A stretch of DNA of 64,000 bases from Apis mellifera (lineage: Eukaryota > Arthropoda > Insecta > Hymenoptera > Apidae), in contig NC_037639.1 in the NCBI RefSeq assembly GCF_003254395.2, forward strand, positions 4,134,501 to 4,198,500, read 5' to 3'. A program made the translations under genes and the position numbers. The stretch's first letter is position 1. Every line of letters starts with the position of its first letter. This document shows positions 1-12,900 of this stretch, one piece after another. Below the pieces are notes generated by a model. The model searched no databases. It saw nothing but the letters and a program-made list of their open reading frames with translations, and was not told the origin of the DNA.

Positions 1-124
1 GAAGGATGAAGAACGATTCGTCTCCTTCGATTTTCCAATCGATACTTAATCTAAATTAATCGAGAAATATTCGTGAAACTCTTTTCGTGTACAAATCTAG
101 TTTGAAGTTACGACTTCTTTCTTT

Positions 125-155
<31 letters not shown>

Positions 156-3100
156 ACTTCTTGCAATTCCTTTCGTGATATGAAACGAGAGTTTCATTCT
201 AGATAGTTGTTTTTCGGATATTGTTTCGAGAGCGAAAGTAAATGTGTCCACACAGGAAAAATACTCTCGAGAGCAATTCCGGAGAGTTTTACCTTGAAAT
301 GCATTCGCACTATTATGAAGCTACGTTGGTCACGGTTGGTATTTGAATAGGTGGTCGTTTGGGAATATCCGTGTGTTGTTGGTAATGGTTCGGAACCACC
401 TTAAATTGTACGATACCTGTTAATGGCCGCAACAATCAAGTAGCCAGTTAAGTAACAAATAACAGCATCAACAGTTTTATCGCTGTGGATAAAGGCTCGT
501 TAAATTGCGATTATATTTTTATAAAAATTTATCGTCGCACGAATCGTCGAGTTGAATTGAAATTAATTTTGTAACGATACAAACTAAACTTTCGTTAAAA
601 CAATTTTTAATCCTTTTCTTTGTAAGAAAAAATTCGAAAGGATTGATTTAAGAAACCTACAAAGATATTATCGACAGAAATAAATTTACAACTCATTACG
701 TGACAAAATAAATAAATGTTAAAAGTCATCACAATTCTCACAGATATCTCAGGGAATTATCGATTATTATTATAGATGCAATTTATATTCTGCACGACTC
801 TACGTCACGCTTTAATTCTCTCCTTATTAAAACGCGATATCAGAGTCTCATTACGAGGGGCTCGACAGGGGCTTTCTATTTTCTCAAAGGCGTTCAACGA
901 GGCTTCCGCCAATGTCGTACACTTAATAAAATTGGCAATTTTACATGGCGTCGTGAAAACAATATCTATCGAGTCAAGATACCGGTGGAGGAGGGAACAA
1001 TAGGATACTTATATAGGGTGACCTATTAATCCATTGTTAGACCAAAACAAGATTTAACCTAACCCTAGCATGATGCTAATCTGATCCAATGACTGTCTTA
1101 AGCAAACACGATGCCAGTGTTCCTCATCAAGGAACACAATGCCAAGAACATCTTGAATAAGAAACCACTACATAACCCCATCTTTTCCTTCTCGAGACAA
1201 CAAAGACGTTTGTCATGTATTTAATTTATACGTTTCTACATATTGTAAATTAATGTTTAAATTCATCCAATTCAATTGATAAAGATACTTATTTTTATAG
1301 AAAACGTTACAATACCTCTACTCATTCCTCGATTTTACTTTACTTTTATTTTTTCCTTCTATTATTATTCAAAGATTTCTCATTTATTCTCTCCTTATTG
1401 AATCCGAATTTGTCGTAAAAAATACGTAAATAAAAAATTATCATTTATCTGCTAGAATGTAGCCAAAGAAAGACAAAGACACCAAAAAAGCGCACTATTA
1501 CTAAGAAATTGATTCGAAGAGGAGGAGGAGGAAGTGAAAGAAAAGCGAACAATAATTACAATCGTACCACTTCATTACACGGTTCTGCTTGCGGATAGGA
1601 TACATGCGGGGGAGTGGCGGGGATATGTTGATTGACAATTGCCCCGGGAATATGAGATCAGATATGGCGGGCGAGGGCGAAAGGGTCGGGCGAAGGGATG
1701 GTTTCGGTGTCAAATATTGGCACGGATGCAGTGTCGAGTTACGACGGAAAGGGGAAGGCACGGAGTACTTTGGCGGAAACGAGTGCTTATTCGAAATAAC
1801 GAATGCAGAAAAGTGAAAAGGGAGCCGTTGGTAAAATAACACCGGTAAACATTGGATTAATTGAACTTTTTTTCTTTTCAAGACTATGCTACGAGAGGAG
1901 AGACGAGGATATTGAAAATATTTTTTGTAATTTCATGACGATAAATTTACGAGGTAGCAAAGTATTCGAACTTGAGGGAGGGAAAGAGAAAGGTCCCTTG
2001 AAAGTTAAAATTAATATTGGAAAATAATTAGAGTAAAGGGGTTATAATAATAAGAGTTAATGGAAGCTTATGAATATCACAAAGAAAGGTTATAGGTAAT
2101 AAAATATATAAGGTATTATATTATAAATAGATCAAGTTTAAAACAATATTTGAACAAGTTTTCTGAAATAAAACGCAATTCTAAATTATTTAAGTACGCG
2201 ATCAAAAAGATGATAAAAAAAAATTATAGAACCTTTCTTTTAATATTTTTCGAGATTGGCAAGTTATAAATTACACATTGGCATATCTATGCAAATATTC
2301 CTGTCGTGTTCTTGCTCACTATTTGACATACGTACAATTTCCATTCATTATTATGATCCAACAATCAATAATACGCTACCATCGTATCACAATTGTACAA
2401 ATATAACCTCGATATTAATCTTAATATACGCCTTTATTAAATGTTTCCCTTAAAATCTTATCCCAAACGCTCAAACAAATTTAACATAACATTAATTTTT
2501 ATCCTCACAATTTCACCGGATTTAATTTAATCCTTCCATCCTAAATCTGTCTTGCAAATAATCCTGCCAAAAAAAGGAAGAAAAAAAACAAATTTCACCG
2601 GTTCTACCCAGAAACAAGATAAAAGGTTGCGTGAATGAAAACTTGTTTGCAGGGACCAAGAAAGAATTACCACGAATACGCGCAACAGGAAAAAGAAGTT
2701 GGAAACGTCGAGAGTAGAAATCTCGTAACGATAAAGTAGCAACAACTTGTGATACATATATACTCGTGTATGTGTATGTGTGTGTATACAAGTTGATTCG
2801 TTCAACGGACGAGATTCACCCAAATATCTCCATGGTGAACAATTCCCCTTATTCCGTAACGATATCGAATCGAGGCGAAAGAAAAGAGGTAAGGAAATAT
2901 GTAAAAGGAGAGAGTCGAAATGAAGCTGTAATCCCGGGACAAGGGACATCGGTTGGAAAGTTTTCTGAATGCCTCTGTTCTAAGAGGAGGGGAGGAATAA
3001 GTTGGAGCTCATAATCGCATGAAAGAGGAGTGTCGAGTAAACAAGGGAAAAAGGCTAACCTGAAAGGGCTCGACGCGGCAAAGCAGAAACAATGCGCCGA

Positions 3101-5486
3101 AACGAAACGATGAGATATGAAAAATCGGAAGGAATTTAAGGGACTTTTGGAATCGCGTATTAAATAAAAAGGAAATGAAACCGCGCTTTAAATTCTCAAT
3201 TATAGACTGAAAAGACTCTTAAAAAATTTCTCTCTTATCACGAAACATCTTGATTCGAAAAATTAATGATTTGAGAGAAAAGAAGATTTAACAATATTGG
3301 TTGAGGAAGAAATTCGAAAATTTCTAAATCTTCGATCTGGAAGTGTATAAGAATGTTTGATGACCAACGAATTAATAGATAGTCAGATTGAATTATATTC
3401 TGTGAAGCTAGATAGATTCGCTTTCGAAGTAAAATGACAAGTCAAAAGATTGATGATACTTTTAAAATCTATTCCTTTTTTTTTTTTCTAGAGAAAATAC
3501 TTGCGAATTGAATAAGAAGTAACAATTCGCAGCAATATTTGATTTAATCGAAAAATGCAAAGATTACAAAATATATTTATAAAAGATCATCTTTCTATTC
3601 GCCTAATTTATAATTCCAAAATATTTATTACCGTTCCATAGGCGTAAATAAATATAAAAGTTCTTATCAAGATTTTTTTTGAATCAACTTTGAAAAAGAG
3701 AAAGAATTGGGATGTAAAAATTAATCGAGAATTTCGTTCAAAGAAACGATCGAAGGAAATTCTTTGGTAGAAACGTTAACGATCGTTAGATGTTGCATTG
3801 TATAGACTTGTTCACACACGAGAGTGTTCGATCGAGAGAAAAATCTTGAACTGAAATCTCGGATCATGATGAGATTTCAAGGCGAGTCGAGGAGGAGAGA
3901 AATGTGAAAAGGCGCAGGTTGAAAACGATGCTAAGAACCGGCTTCGAGCCGGAAGGGAGGAAGAGAAGAAAGAGAAGAAGATGGAGAGCGAAGTTAAACG
4001 ATATCCGTGGAAATGGATCGCGCGCGTGATTTAAAATATCCGTGTATGGAATATTATATATAAAATGAACGTCTATGATGAAGTTCTATTCGCAGATAAG
4101 GAACAACGATTAGGCGAATTAGTTCCGGAAGTGGAACAAATATGAAGATAGCAAAGAAGATCGAAAAGAAAGGAATGGATAAATGGACAATGTGATAAAA
4201 ATTGAAATAACGAACTTTAGTCGAGCTTAATTTTTATAAAATTTATATAACACTTAATATATAACACTGGATGAAAAATTTGAATTACAAATAATAAAAA
4301 ACGAAGCTTTAAAATTTAATTTCTTTGCTAGAATATCATATTCTTTTCTGCAATTTGAATTAGAATGTTAATTATCAGTGTTCATATGAATGAACTTGTG
4401 AAAGAAAAATTCTTAAACACTTATGACAACAATATGCATAATTAAATATTTTATAAAGAAATATGTATAATTCAAAGGAAAATATAAATACGAAATATAT
4501 TTAATTTCTCCTCCCTGATAAACATTAATAAAATAATATTAACACAAATTCTGTTCCTCTTCGTTGACGAAACACAGTTAAGGGTAAAGGATTAAGTAAT
4601 TTCCATAAGAATGGATGATTTGGGAGTTAAAGGAACGCGAAGGGCTCGTGTTCGGACGAGATGTGAATTTCGAAAGAGGGGGACCAAGCAGGTAGGAGGA
4701 AGGGACGATCTCTAGGGTGGTCGACGAAGGAAGGAAGTAACCCAAAAGTTGAAGGAGAAACGTGTTCCAGGAGGAGTCGACCTTCTCTGGCAAAAGGACC
4801 CTTCGAAAACGATGAAAGAAAAGAGAGAAGGGGGTGGAAGAAAGGGGTTTGGAGGAGAAAGAAGATGGACCAAAGGTGTGGGCTCGCATTCAGAGGCTAT
4901 ATCAGGCCACGTGACCCGAATAAACCTGGCCACTCGAATTTTCTTTTGGCTGGTACGTGAGAATTAGACTTTCGATAAAGCATCAAACGACAGTCTGATG
5001 TTCTGTACCTTTTTAAGTTTTTCGAGGATGGGCATTGATCTCTATACAAAAAAACCTGTATGTAAATTATTGTCGATTGATCTTGATGACAAAGAAGAAA
5101 TTTACTATAAAAATATTGGAATATATCTCTTGTTATAAGTTTTCATGATTAATCAGAATATGATTTTTTATGAAAACTAGATGTATATAGAAAATTGCAA
5201 TGCTAGAAAACTGAATGAGAAAATAAGAAACATCTTCTACTTCGTTTAAATAACTTTTTGACCTCGATTAATTTTAATTGGAAATAAAGAAATCGAAGAA
5301 ACTAAAGATTTTTCAAATTCTAACCAAGAAGTAGCTTAATTATTGAAGAAATACAAGAAACAAATAAAATTTATACAAAAATCTAATCCAATTCAAATGA
5401 AACGTTCTATATTAATTATTTGATAAATTATACTTTACAAGATGACAAGAAAGAAAATAAAAAAATTCATCATTACTTTAAAACGC
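1..5486. other. Probable intron DNA, no gene seen
   Basis: AT-rich with a (TA)n tract and a slightly GC-richer patch at about 1560-1830 that is open in several frames but low in complexity. A short perfect hairpin CCGGCT-TCG-AGCCGG sits at 3938-3952. No splice-flanked conserved coding segment recognised. Confidence 0.6.
128..155. repeat. (TA)n microsatellite
   Basis: Uninterrupted TA dinucleotide run of 14 units. Confidence 0.98.
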
Positions 5487-5805
5487 CTCAACAATTTTCT
5501 TTTCACTCAATTAATTTACCTATCCATACATCAAAAAAAAAATGCTCGAAAGAAACTGAAAAAAATTCCTTTCGCAATGAAAGAAAATTCCAATACTGCT
5601 GCTTTCTCTCTCTCTCTCTCCCTCCCTCAAAAAAGAACGACAATTTAAATTTTTACCTCGAACATCTACGAAATCTCCAATACTCCTTCCACTCAATTAA
5701 TTTACTATCTATGCATCGGAGGAACGTTTAAATCAAACTTTCCTCCCCCTAGATACCATCTATCGTGAAAAAGAAACTCTGGAAACTCGTTTCACAATGA
5801 TGTCC
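5487..5805 (+). repeat. Weak tandem duplication (~190-bp offset)
   Basis: CACTCAATTAATTTAC followed by TAT-C-AT-CATC occurs at about 5504-5532 and 5690-5716. Downstream, AAAGAAACT...TTTC(G/A)CAATGA at about 5549-5580 is echoed at about 5768-5800. Diverged, non-coding; a (CT)n tract lies between the copies. Confidence 0.5.
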
Positions 5806-6107
5806 AAGTTAAAAGCGCGAGCCTCCTCCCCCTCCTCGCCGAGGAGGATCCGATCAGATTAAACTCCATCTAAATTTTTGAACCCCGCTCGCGAGGGAAT
5901 CATCCACGAATATTATCCCGGAATATAATTCCACTTTTACCCCGCCAACTTTTTTTCAATCGCCCCCCCTCATTTAATAATTTCTTTTCCACGCCACCTT
6001 CCCTCCCCTTTTTCCATCCCCGACTCTTCCATTATCCCCGTCCGTATTGACTTAATTAATCGATTTATACGAAATCCCCCCCAGCCAACCCAAGCTTGAT
6101 TTCCGAT

Positions 6108-6148
6108 CCCTTCCTTCCTTCCTTCCTTCCTTCCTTCCTTCCTTCCTT
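6108..6148. repeat. (TTCC)n microsatellite
   Basis: About ten perfect tetranucleotide copies inside a CpG-bearing patch, 210 bp from the GGA tract. Confidence 0.98.
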
Positions 6149-6357
6149 TCTCTCGGCCAACACCCTGACGACGGGGGTTGATAAAATTGGCAGAGTTTGG
6201 TACAGTATCGAATTCCCTGCAGAGCGAAGCACTCGAGTTTTTCTTCCGATAAGAGGCCCGTGGAATCCCGTGCGTGAGCAAGATGGATCTTGCCGCGGGA
6301 TGATAGGATATCGATGGCGACGAAAGGGGACACCCAGCAGCGTGTACACTCGATAAC

Positions 6358-6417
6358 GGAGGAGGAGGAGGAGGAGGAGGAGGAGGAGGAGGAGGAGGAG
6401 GAGGAGGAGGAGGAGGA
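6358..6417. repeat. (GGA)20 trinucleotide microsatellite
   Basis: Twenty perfect GGA copies. Reading frames through it give poly-Glu, poly-Ser or poly-Leu, with no supporting protein context on either side, so it is treated as non-coding. Confidence 0.98.
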
Positions 6418-7478
6418 AGGCTCGCCTCCTCCTCGATTGATTACACCAACAGTTCCCCAAGACATTCGAGAAAACGACCGATACGTGACACTTTGACGTT
6501 CTCACGTGGGAACGAGACGTTTCCATTCTGTGACGTGTAACCCCCTTTTCGATCGGTCCATTCCTACTCTCGCGGATATCGGTTCACGCGCGACCCCGCC
6601 GCCGCTTCTCGCAAGTTTGCCTTACCAACTGGTAATTGCGCAACACGATAGCCTGCACACCCTGCGATCGACACCACCCTTTACTTTCCGCCTGTCATTG
6701 AGCCAACTTTACTGCCGGCCACTATATGTCTCCTCTCTCGTGACACGTTTATGAATGAAAGTGGAGCTATTGGGTTAGTTATGTATACAGTTTTGGGTGT
6801 AGTATAGTTATATAGGAGGATGATTTTGTATGTAAATGTAGGATGAACGAATGAATAATTATAGAAATATTTTTTTTTTTTTTTTTTTTGTTAAACTAGA
6901 AGTCATTTCAAGAAATTTTAATTTGGAAATTTGGAAAAGAAATTAAATTTTGTAATAATTGAAGATGACATGTCTTATGTCTACATGTCTAAAATGTAAT
7001 TCTTTGATGATATTTCAGTAAGGAAGACTGTTTCAATAAGAAAATGAGAAAATACGATAATTCTCAAAGTGAATTTCAAGATTTAACAAAGACACGGATG
7101 GTTCAATCCTTGAGACAATAGTCAATAGAGTTGGATTCTTTATTATTGACTTCTTACAATGAGCATTGTTCAAACTTACTCCATTCAGAGTTACTTTTCA
7201 AATCAGTAGTCCGGCCAGTAATTTCTACCATTATTCCCATCATCATCTATAGGTGATAAAAGTAAGATTTAAATTCATTAGACACGAAATTAATAATTAC
7301 CGATCCAAATCCGTTATTTTTACAGGATTGTTCGACATGAAGTGGAGAGAGGGAAAGGAATTCGCGTCCTCCATAATGGAAAAATTGCCGTAAATACCTT
7401 TATACCACTCACCCTTTCTTTTCACGAAGCTATAATCCGGTATAATAGGTGCAAAGCATGCATCGTAACACATGTACA

Positions 7479-7499
7479 CTCTCTCTCTCTCTCTCTCTC
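7479..7499. repeat. (CT)n microsatellite
   Basis: About ten CT units. CT/GA tracts are potential GAGA-factor targets in insects, but nothing else here indicates a promoter. Confidence 0.95.
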
Positions 7500-9461
7500 G
7501 TTATTCTTTAAAATGTCGATTGCCTATGTTACCGCAATTATGTTCCGCTTACCAACCACCTTTATATATTGGCCCGTTGCACTTGTTGTCATCGGCCAAT
7601 GAAACGTAAATACCCGGCCACGAAAATAATATTTACGATAATAACGTTCCGTTGAATGAAATCACGTCGTATTTTCTATGTTCGACGCGGCAAATTGGCC
7701 TACTTTGAGGAAGAAAAATAATCGAGTTAAATATCTTTATATCCACGGGACCTTTATTCGCGAAATTATACCTCGTTCGTAATAGCTCGAGACCACGTAT
7801 GCGCGCTCCCTTATCTCCATTCCCTTTAAAATGTCACTTGGCTAAGTCTTAACCCTCCAACGTACGTGTACAATCTCGTCCATAAGTATATGAAATTTTT
7901 TCACGGTATAATTATTTAATCTACTTCAAGTTTTGATATTTGACGACAAGAATTCTATAGGATCTTATTAAAAATGAAATTACACATATAAGATAATTTT
8001 GGTGCAATTCTTTTAGATATACATAATTTTTATATACATATCTTTATTTCGTATTTCATTGAATGGAATTTTCCTCGATCAAATTGAATAAAAAAAACCA
8101 CGCGATTTTACCATAATTACGCATAAATTTTGCCTGAAGTTTTCAATTATTCAAAATATTCTTTTTTGCGTCTTCCTAAAAAAAAAAAAAAAAAAAAAAC
8201 TAATAATTTATCAAGAGTACTTTATCTCGCTACAGAATATACTTGTGAAAGGGAGTGTACACGCACGGGTGTGTGCATTTTCTCCTCACACACAGTGAAA
8301 AGGTGAGTAAGGAGACACCGGTGCTATTTGCTCGAGATCACGAGAAGAAAGAGAGAGGGATATGCGAGCAGATAAATCACGAGTTCATGCCACTTTTCGT
8401 CTTCTCCTTTTGCACACCACCCCTTCTCCCTCTCTCTCTTTCTCTCTCCACCCCTGCCGGCATGACGCCGCGTTTCCACGACGTGCCATTATTAAGACGC
8501 TGGGCGCCACGACGCCCTTACCTACTACCCTCCTCTCCTTCCCCCCGCCGTTTCAGCGCGAAGGCCTTGGCCGTTGTCGAGCGATCGCATAAAGAAGTTA
8601 TCTCAACGTTGCGATTTATTCGCAGCAAAGTTTACAAGGGATTTATACCGCTGCGAGCAGTCGATGAAAATAGGCGAGCGACGAAACACGAAGCGGGTAC
8701 ACGAGATATATTGGCGATACCTGGTGATAAATTTTAGTTCCTCCTTTTTTTTTTTTCAGAGATCTTTTCGGGCATTGTTAAATCGAAGGTAAATCTTTGG
8801 AAATTGAATATATGGATTGATACGAAACTGATGGGAAAATTTGAAATTGGACAGGGAAATGTAAGGAAAAATATTTTTGCAATTGTGATGATATCATCAT
8901 TGATAAGAAAGATTACTGAAATGTCTAGTTTTTCACGAATGTATTGATCAAACAACCATAATGTTTTCCCCATTCTTCATTTTATTTCTATGGAATCAAA
9001 AAGATAATATTTCACACCTATTTCAATATATCGCTTCCCCAATCAAAATTATCTAAATTACGCGACATTCTTGCGATAAAGTTTTACGAGCATAATAATC
9101 GTAATAAAAGGCACGCAATATTTTATAACGCCACTTCCGCTTTATTCGCGATAAACTCTCCTCGAGTATCGAAAACGAGGACCAATAAAGGACCCTGCGA
9201 TTCATCCAGGAAACCAACAAATTGCGACCAACAGTGAGAAAAAAAAAGAAGAAGAAAACCTATCGCACTTTTACAACTGCAATAAACCTTAAGATCCTCC
9301 CCTTTTCCTTATCACGCGCTTTGCCCGTTCCACAAAGTGCGGTCCACGAGCGCCGGAATTTAACAGATCCCGCTTAGATACGATTGACAGACTTGAAAGG
9401 GAGAGATGCAGGTTGCAGATTCGCTACAAGTCGTTACTCCCCCATCGGCGAAATCGGCGTT

Positions 9462-9540
9462 AATTTCTCTTTTTATTTCCCCCCCCCCTTTTTTTTCTTT
9501 CTTTCTTTCTTTCTTCTTCTTCTTTTTTTTTTCTTTATCC
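9462..9540. repeat. Polypyrimidine tract with (TTTC)n
   Basis: Nearly 80 bp of C and T on the plus strand: a C run, T run, TTTC repeats, TTC repeats and a T run. Low complexity only. Confidence 0.95.
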
Positions 9541-9940
9541 CTGATTAAAAATAGTGCCTTCGAGCGACGAGGTTGTGTACAACCCGCGAAACTGCCGGCA
9601 CAAAGAGACACGAGGGTGAAAGAAAGGGGGAGGAGGAACGCGATTCGCCGGCTGTAAACGCGAGAGGAAAAGGTGTATTACAAGCTGAAGCGTGCTTTTT
9701 CGAAAGCTTCCTCTCCTCTTTTTCCTACAGACAGCTTCTTCAAAGGAGAACCAGAGCGTTTCAAAAGTCCTTTTGAAAATCTTATAGCCACCCCTCCCCT
9801 CTCCTGTTAAAACTTCTTTGGTCTTATAGCGGATATCCGGGATGCCTCGGAGCGAAAATTCGACGCAACAAATGATATTAAAGCGCTACGCTTGCGTTCC
9901 AATAAATTTGATTAAAAGGCGGAAAGTGGGAAGGAAACTA

Positions 9941-12900
9941 ATACGGAATATGGGGAAAATGAAGATTCGAAGAATTTTGTGTCGTTTGTTTCCTCAAGCA
10001 AGATGATTGCACACACACGATCGTCTGTTCTTTGCATCTTTGAATGATATGTGATATTTTGTACTGTATGATTTTCAATGATTTGTTAAAATGCTATGAT
10101 AGATGCTTAAGATATTTGTATACGTGAATCCTATTATTTCCTAATTTTTCAATATTTTATTTTTGAAACAAACGCGAGAAGAAAAATTTTATCAAACGAA
10201 TTAAGCGAGAAATATATATTTCAAAAGATATAGCTAATATATTTTTGGATGTATAGAATTCTAGTAATTAATTTGTATGTGGTTTGAAATAAAAAAAATT
10301 GTTAAGAGATTATTCTGTGAATTGAGATTTAGAGTGCAATTAACTGGGTTGAAAATGCAATTTTTTTAATGGAGCTGTACTGTGGAATGTCGTATGCTTG
10401 ACTAATAATTAAGTCAGTTAGAAACACAACATAAACGTGGCAGTATATACGCAGGCTGGGTTAATTGTTTCCATAGTTGAATTAAAAAAAAAGCAAGTGA
10501 ATTTAATAGTTATCGGTACTATTCATCGTAATTTTGAAAAAACAATTAAAATAATTGCACTTTTTTTTAGACTTTACTGTCTAAATGAATTTTAGAAATA
10601 TGTGTTACCTATTGTAAAGACAAATAGTATTCTATTGGAAAGCAAAGAAAATTCTTCTTTACTTCTTAATAGCAATTTTTTTCTTTACTGCATAATAAAA
10701 TTTATCTATCATTTTGTAAATCGTTAATTTTTAATGGAGATAACATACAGGATAAATCACTCACAACATTGATATGCATGAAAGAAAAAAATTTCTATAT
10801 CTCTTCTTATAAATTAATATGAAAATAATTAAAATTAAAGACAAAAAAAAAAGAAAAATCAAATTCATATTTCTTCATCCTGAATTTTAATAATTTACAT
10901 TAACAACGAAAATTTAATGCAACAAATGTTAAGGTATTACGATAAATTAAATGGAAATTTAATATCGATATAGATATTCTTTAAAATGAAATATCATAAA
11001 TATTAATTCTAACTGATGAAAACAATATCAACTATCCCATTATCCATACAACGAGCAACCTTTTGTGAGCCATAACAATAAATTTTGAAGACACGAAATG
11101 TACAACTTATGATGTTTTTCATAAAATCATCATCCAAATTGATCTGAAAATTGTTAATTTCATCATTGAAAAGAAAACAATATCAGAATTCATACGAAAT
11201 TCAAGTCTTTAATATAGTGAATATACCGAATTAATGATCATGAGAATTAATACAATGTATTATGAAGAACAATGCTAGCAAACTCATTTAATTGACTGAT
11301 GTTCTCGAGAAATATATTAAATTCCCAAATATAATTACCGAAATATTATTTATATCAAGCTTGGAAATTTTATGCAGATTTTATAAAATATCAGATTTCG
11401 TTGAAATATATTACTCTTATGTAATTTGTGAGAGTTAAAATTCTTAATTTTTTAGATAAAATTCTTCAAAAAATTGCAACGAAAATAATTTTTAATTTTC
11501 ATTCTAAATTATACTTAATTATTTTTTTTTTATAGTTTCTACATCTATCTTGGAATTGAATTGAAAATTTTATAAATTTAAAAAAATTTTCATTCAATTT
11601 CATTCTATTCTTTTTCTTCTTCTTCAAAATATAAAGTAAAAAAGATAAAAGACTTTCAAGATATTAATTTGAGTTATTTACAAATTAAGGAACGACGTTG
11701 CGTAATTATATTATAAATACTCGTTAAACGTTAAAAGAAAGAAAAATTTAGAAAAATACGTTATTACGCTGCTATGAAAAATCGCTGTTGCAAAAGAGAA
11801 AAAGGGAGAAAGGGAAACGTGAAAGGGAACAAAGTACGCTAGCTTCCACGAGTAAACTATTACAGATAGATACAGTATTAACCGTGTTTTACGAGTTATT
11901 ATGTGATATTAGCAGTGGCCTGTGATAAAGTAAAAAGTTGAAAAGAACTTCAGTCTATTCTAACCTCGTAAAAGACCTCATAAAAGCTCCTGCCTCTATT
12001 GCCCGTATTTTCCCGAGTCAACAACCGGATAAAATTTCTTTCTTTTTCTAATCAGAACTAGATCGATTTATTCACCTCAACTTCAACACGTTACCACGAT
12101 TAACATCAAAACTTCACCACGAAATTTTTTTCGTAAAGAAGAAAAAGAAGAAAAAGAAAAAACTACACAGCAATATATTTCAATCAAGAGTTTCCTAGGG
12201 GAAAAAAGGCTTGTAACGTCTAATCAATTTTAATTAACTGTATCTATGTCTAACGTATAGAATATTCAAGGAAAAGAAAATATTTTAGAATTTGTGAAAA
12301 GTAATAAAAAAAAATTCTATTTGGTTACTAAATATAAATATAAAATTTAAAAAATTTGTTTTCTTTCATTGAATTACTATGATACGAAAAAATAAAAATA
12401 TAAAAAATAAGAAAGGAGAAAGAATAAATTCGATAGATTTTTATATATAACAATAAGTTTCGAAATATCCCGAATTTAAATAATTTTTATTCGAAAAATA
12501 TTAAGAAGATATTGGAAGAATACCTATATCGATAATAATATAATACAAACATAGAGATGATAATCGAAATAAAAATAATAAAAAACAAAATTCATAAACA
12601 AGATAAGATCCAATAAAGTAATAATTTTTCTATGATCACTATCATATCATCTCTTTTTTTATTATCTTTAAAATATATTAGAAACATAAAACTAAAATTC
12701 CAGTATAAATCGTTCAATTTAAATTTTATTTTATAGATCCTTTTTCCAAGAAATTTCTCGCTATTTTTTAATTTTTGAAACGACAAAAATGTTGAATTAT
12801 TTTTTACAATTTGATTTTGGTTAGAAAATACGATAAAATACTTCGCACCGTCATTACACTGACGAGAATCTGATTATAGTTCCCTTATCGTTCTCTCTTA

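Larger units (their letters stand above)
5806..9940. other. Probable intron DNA with CpG-bearing patches
   Basis: GC-richer patches at about 5810-6760, 8250-8740 and 9150-9900 alternate with AT-rich spacers. They contain the TTCC, GGA, CT and polypyrimidine tracts. Reading frames there are rich in Ser, Leu, Arg and Pro through microsatellites, with no recognisable domain. Confidence 0.55.

Noticed and set aside
3938..3952. GC hairpin resembling a bacterial terminator
   Set aside because: The window is eukaryotic and there is no adjacent gene end; a chance palindrome is likelier.
6052..6526. Poly-Ser, poly-Leu and poly-Glu frames
   Set aside because: Produced solely by the GGA and TTCC microsatellites in different frames.
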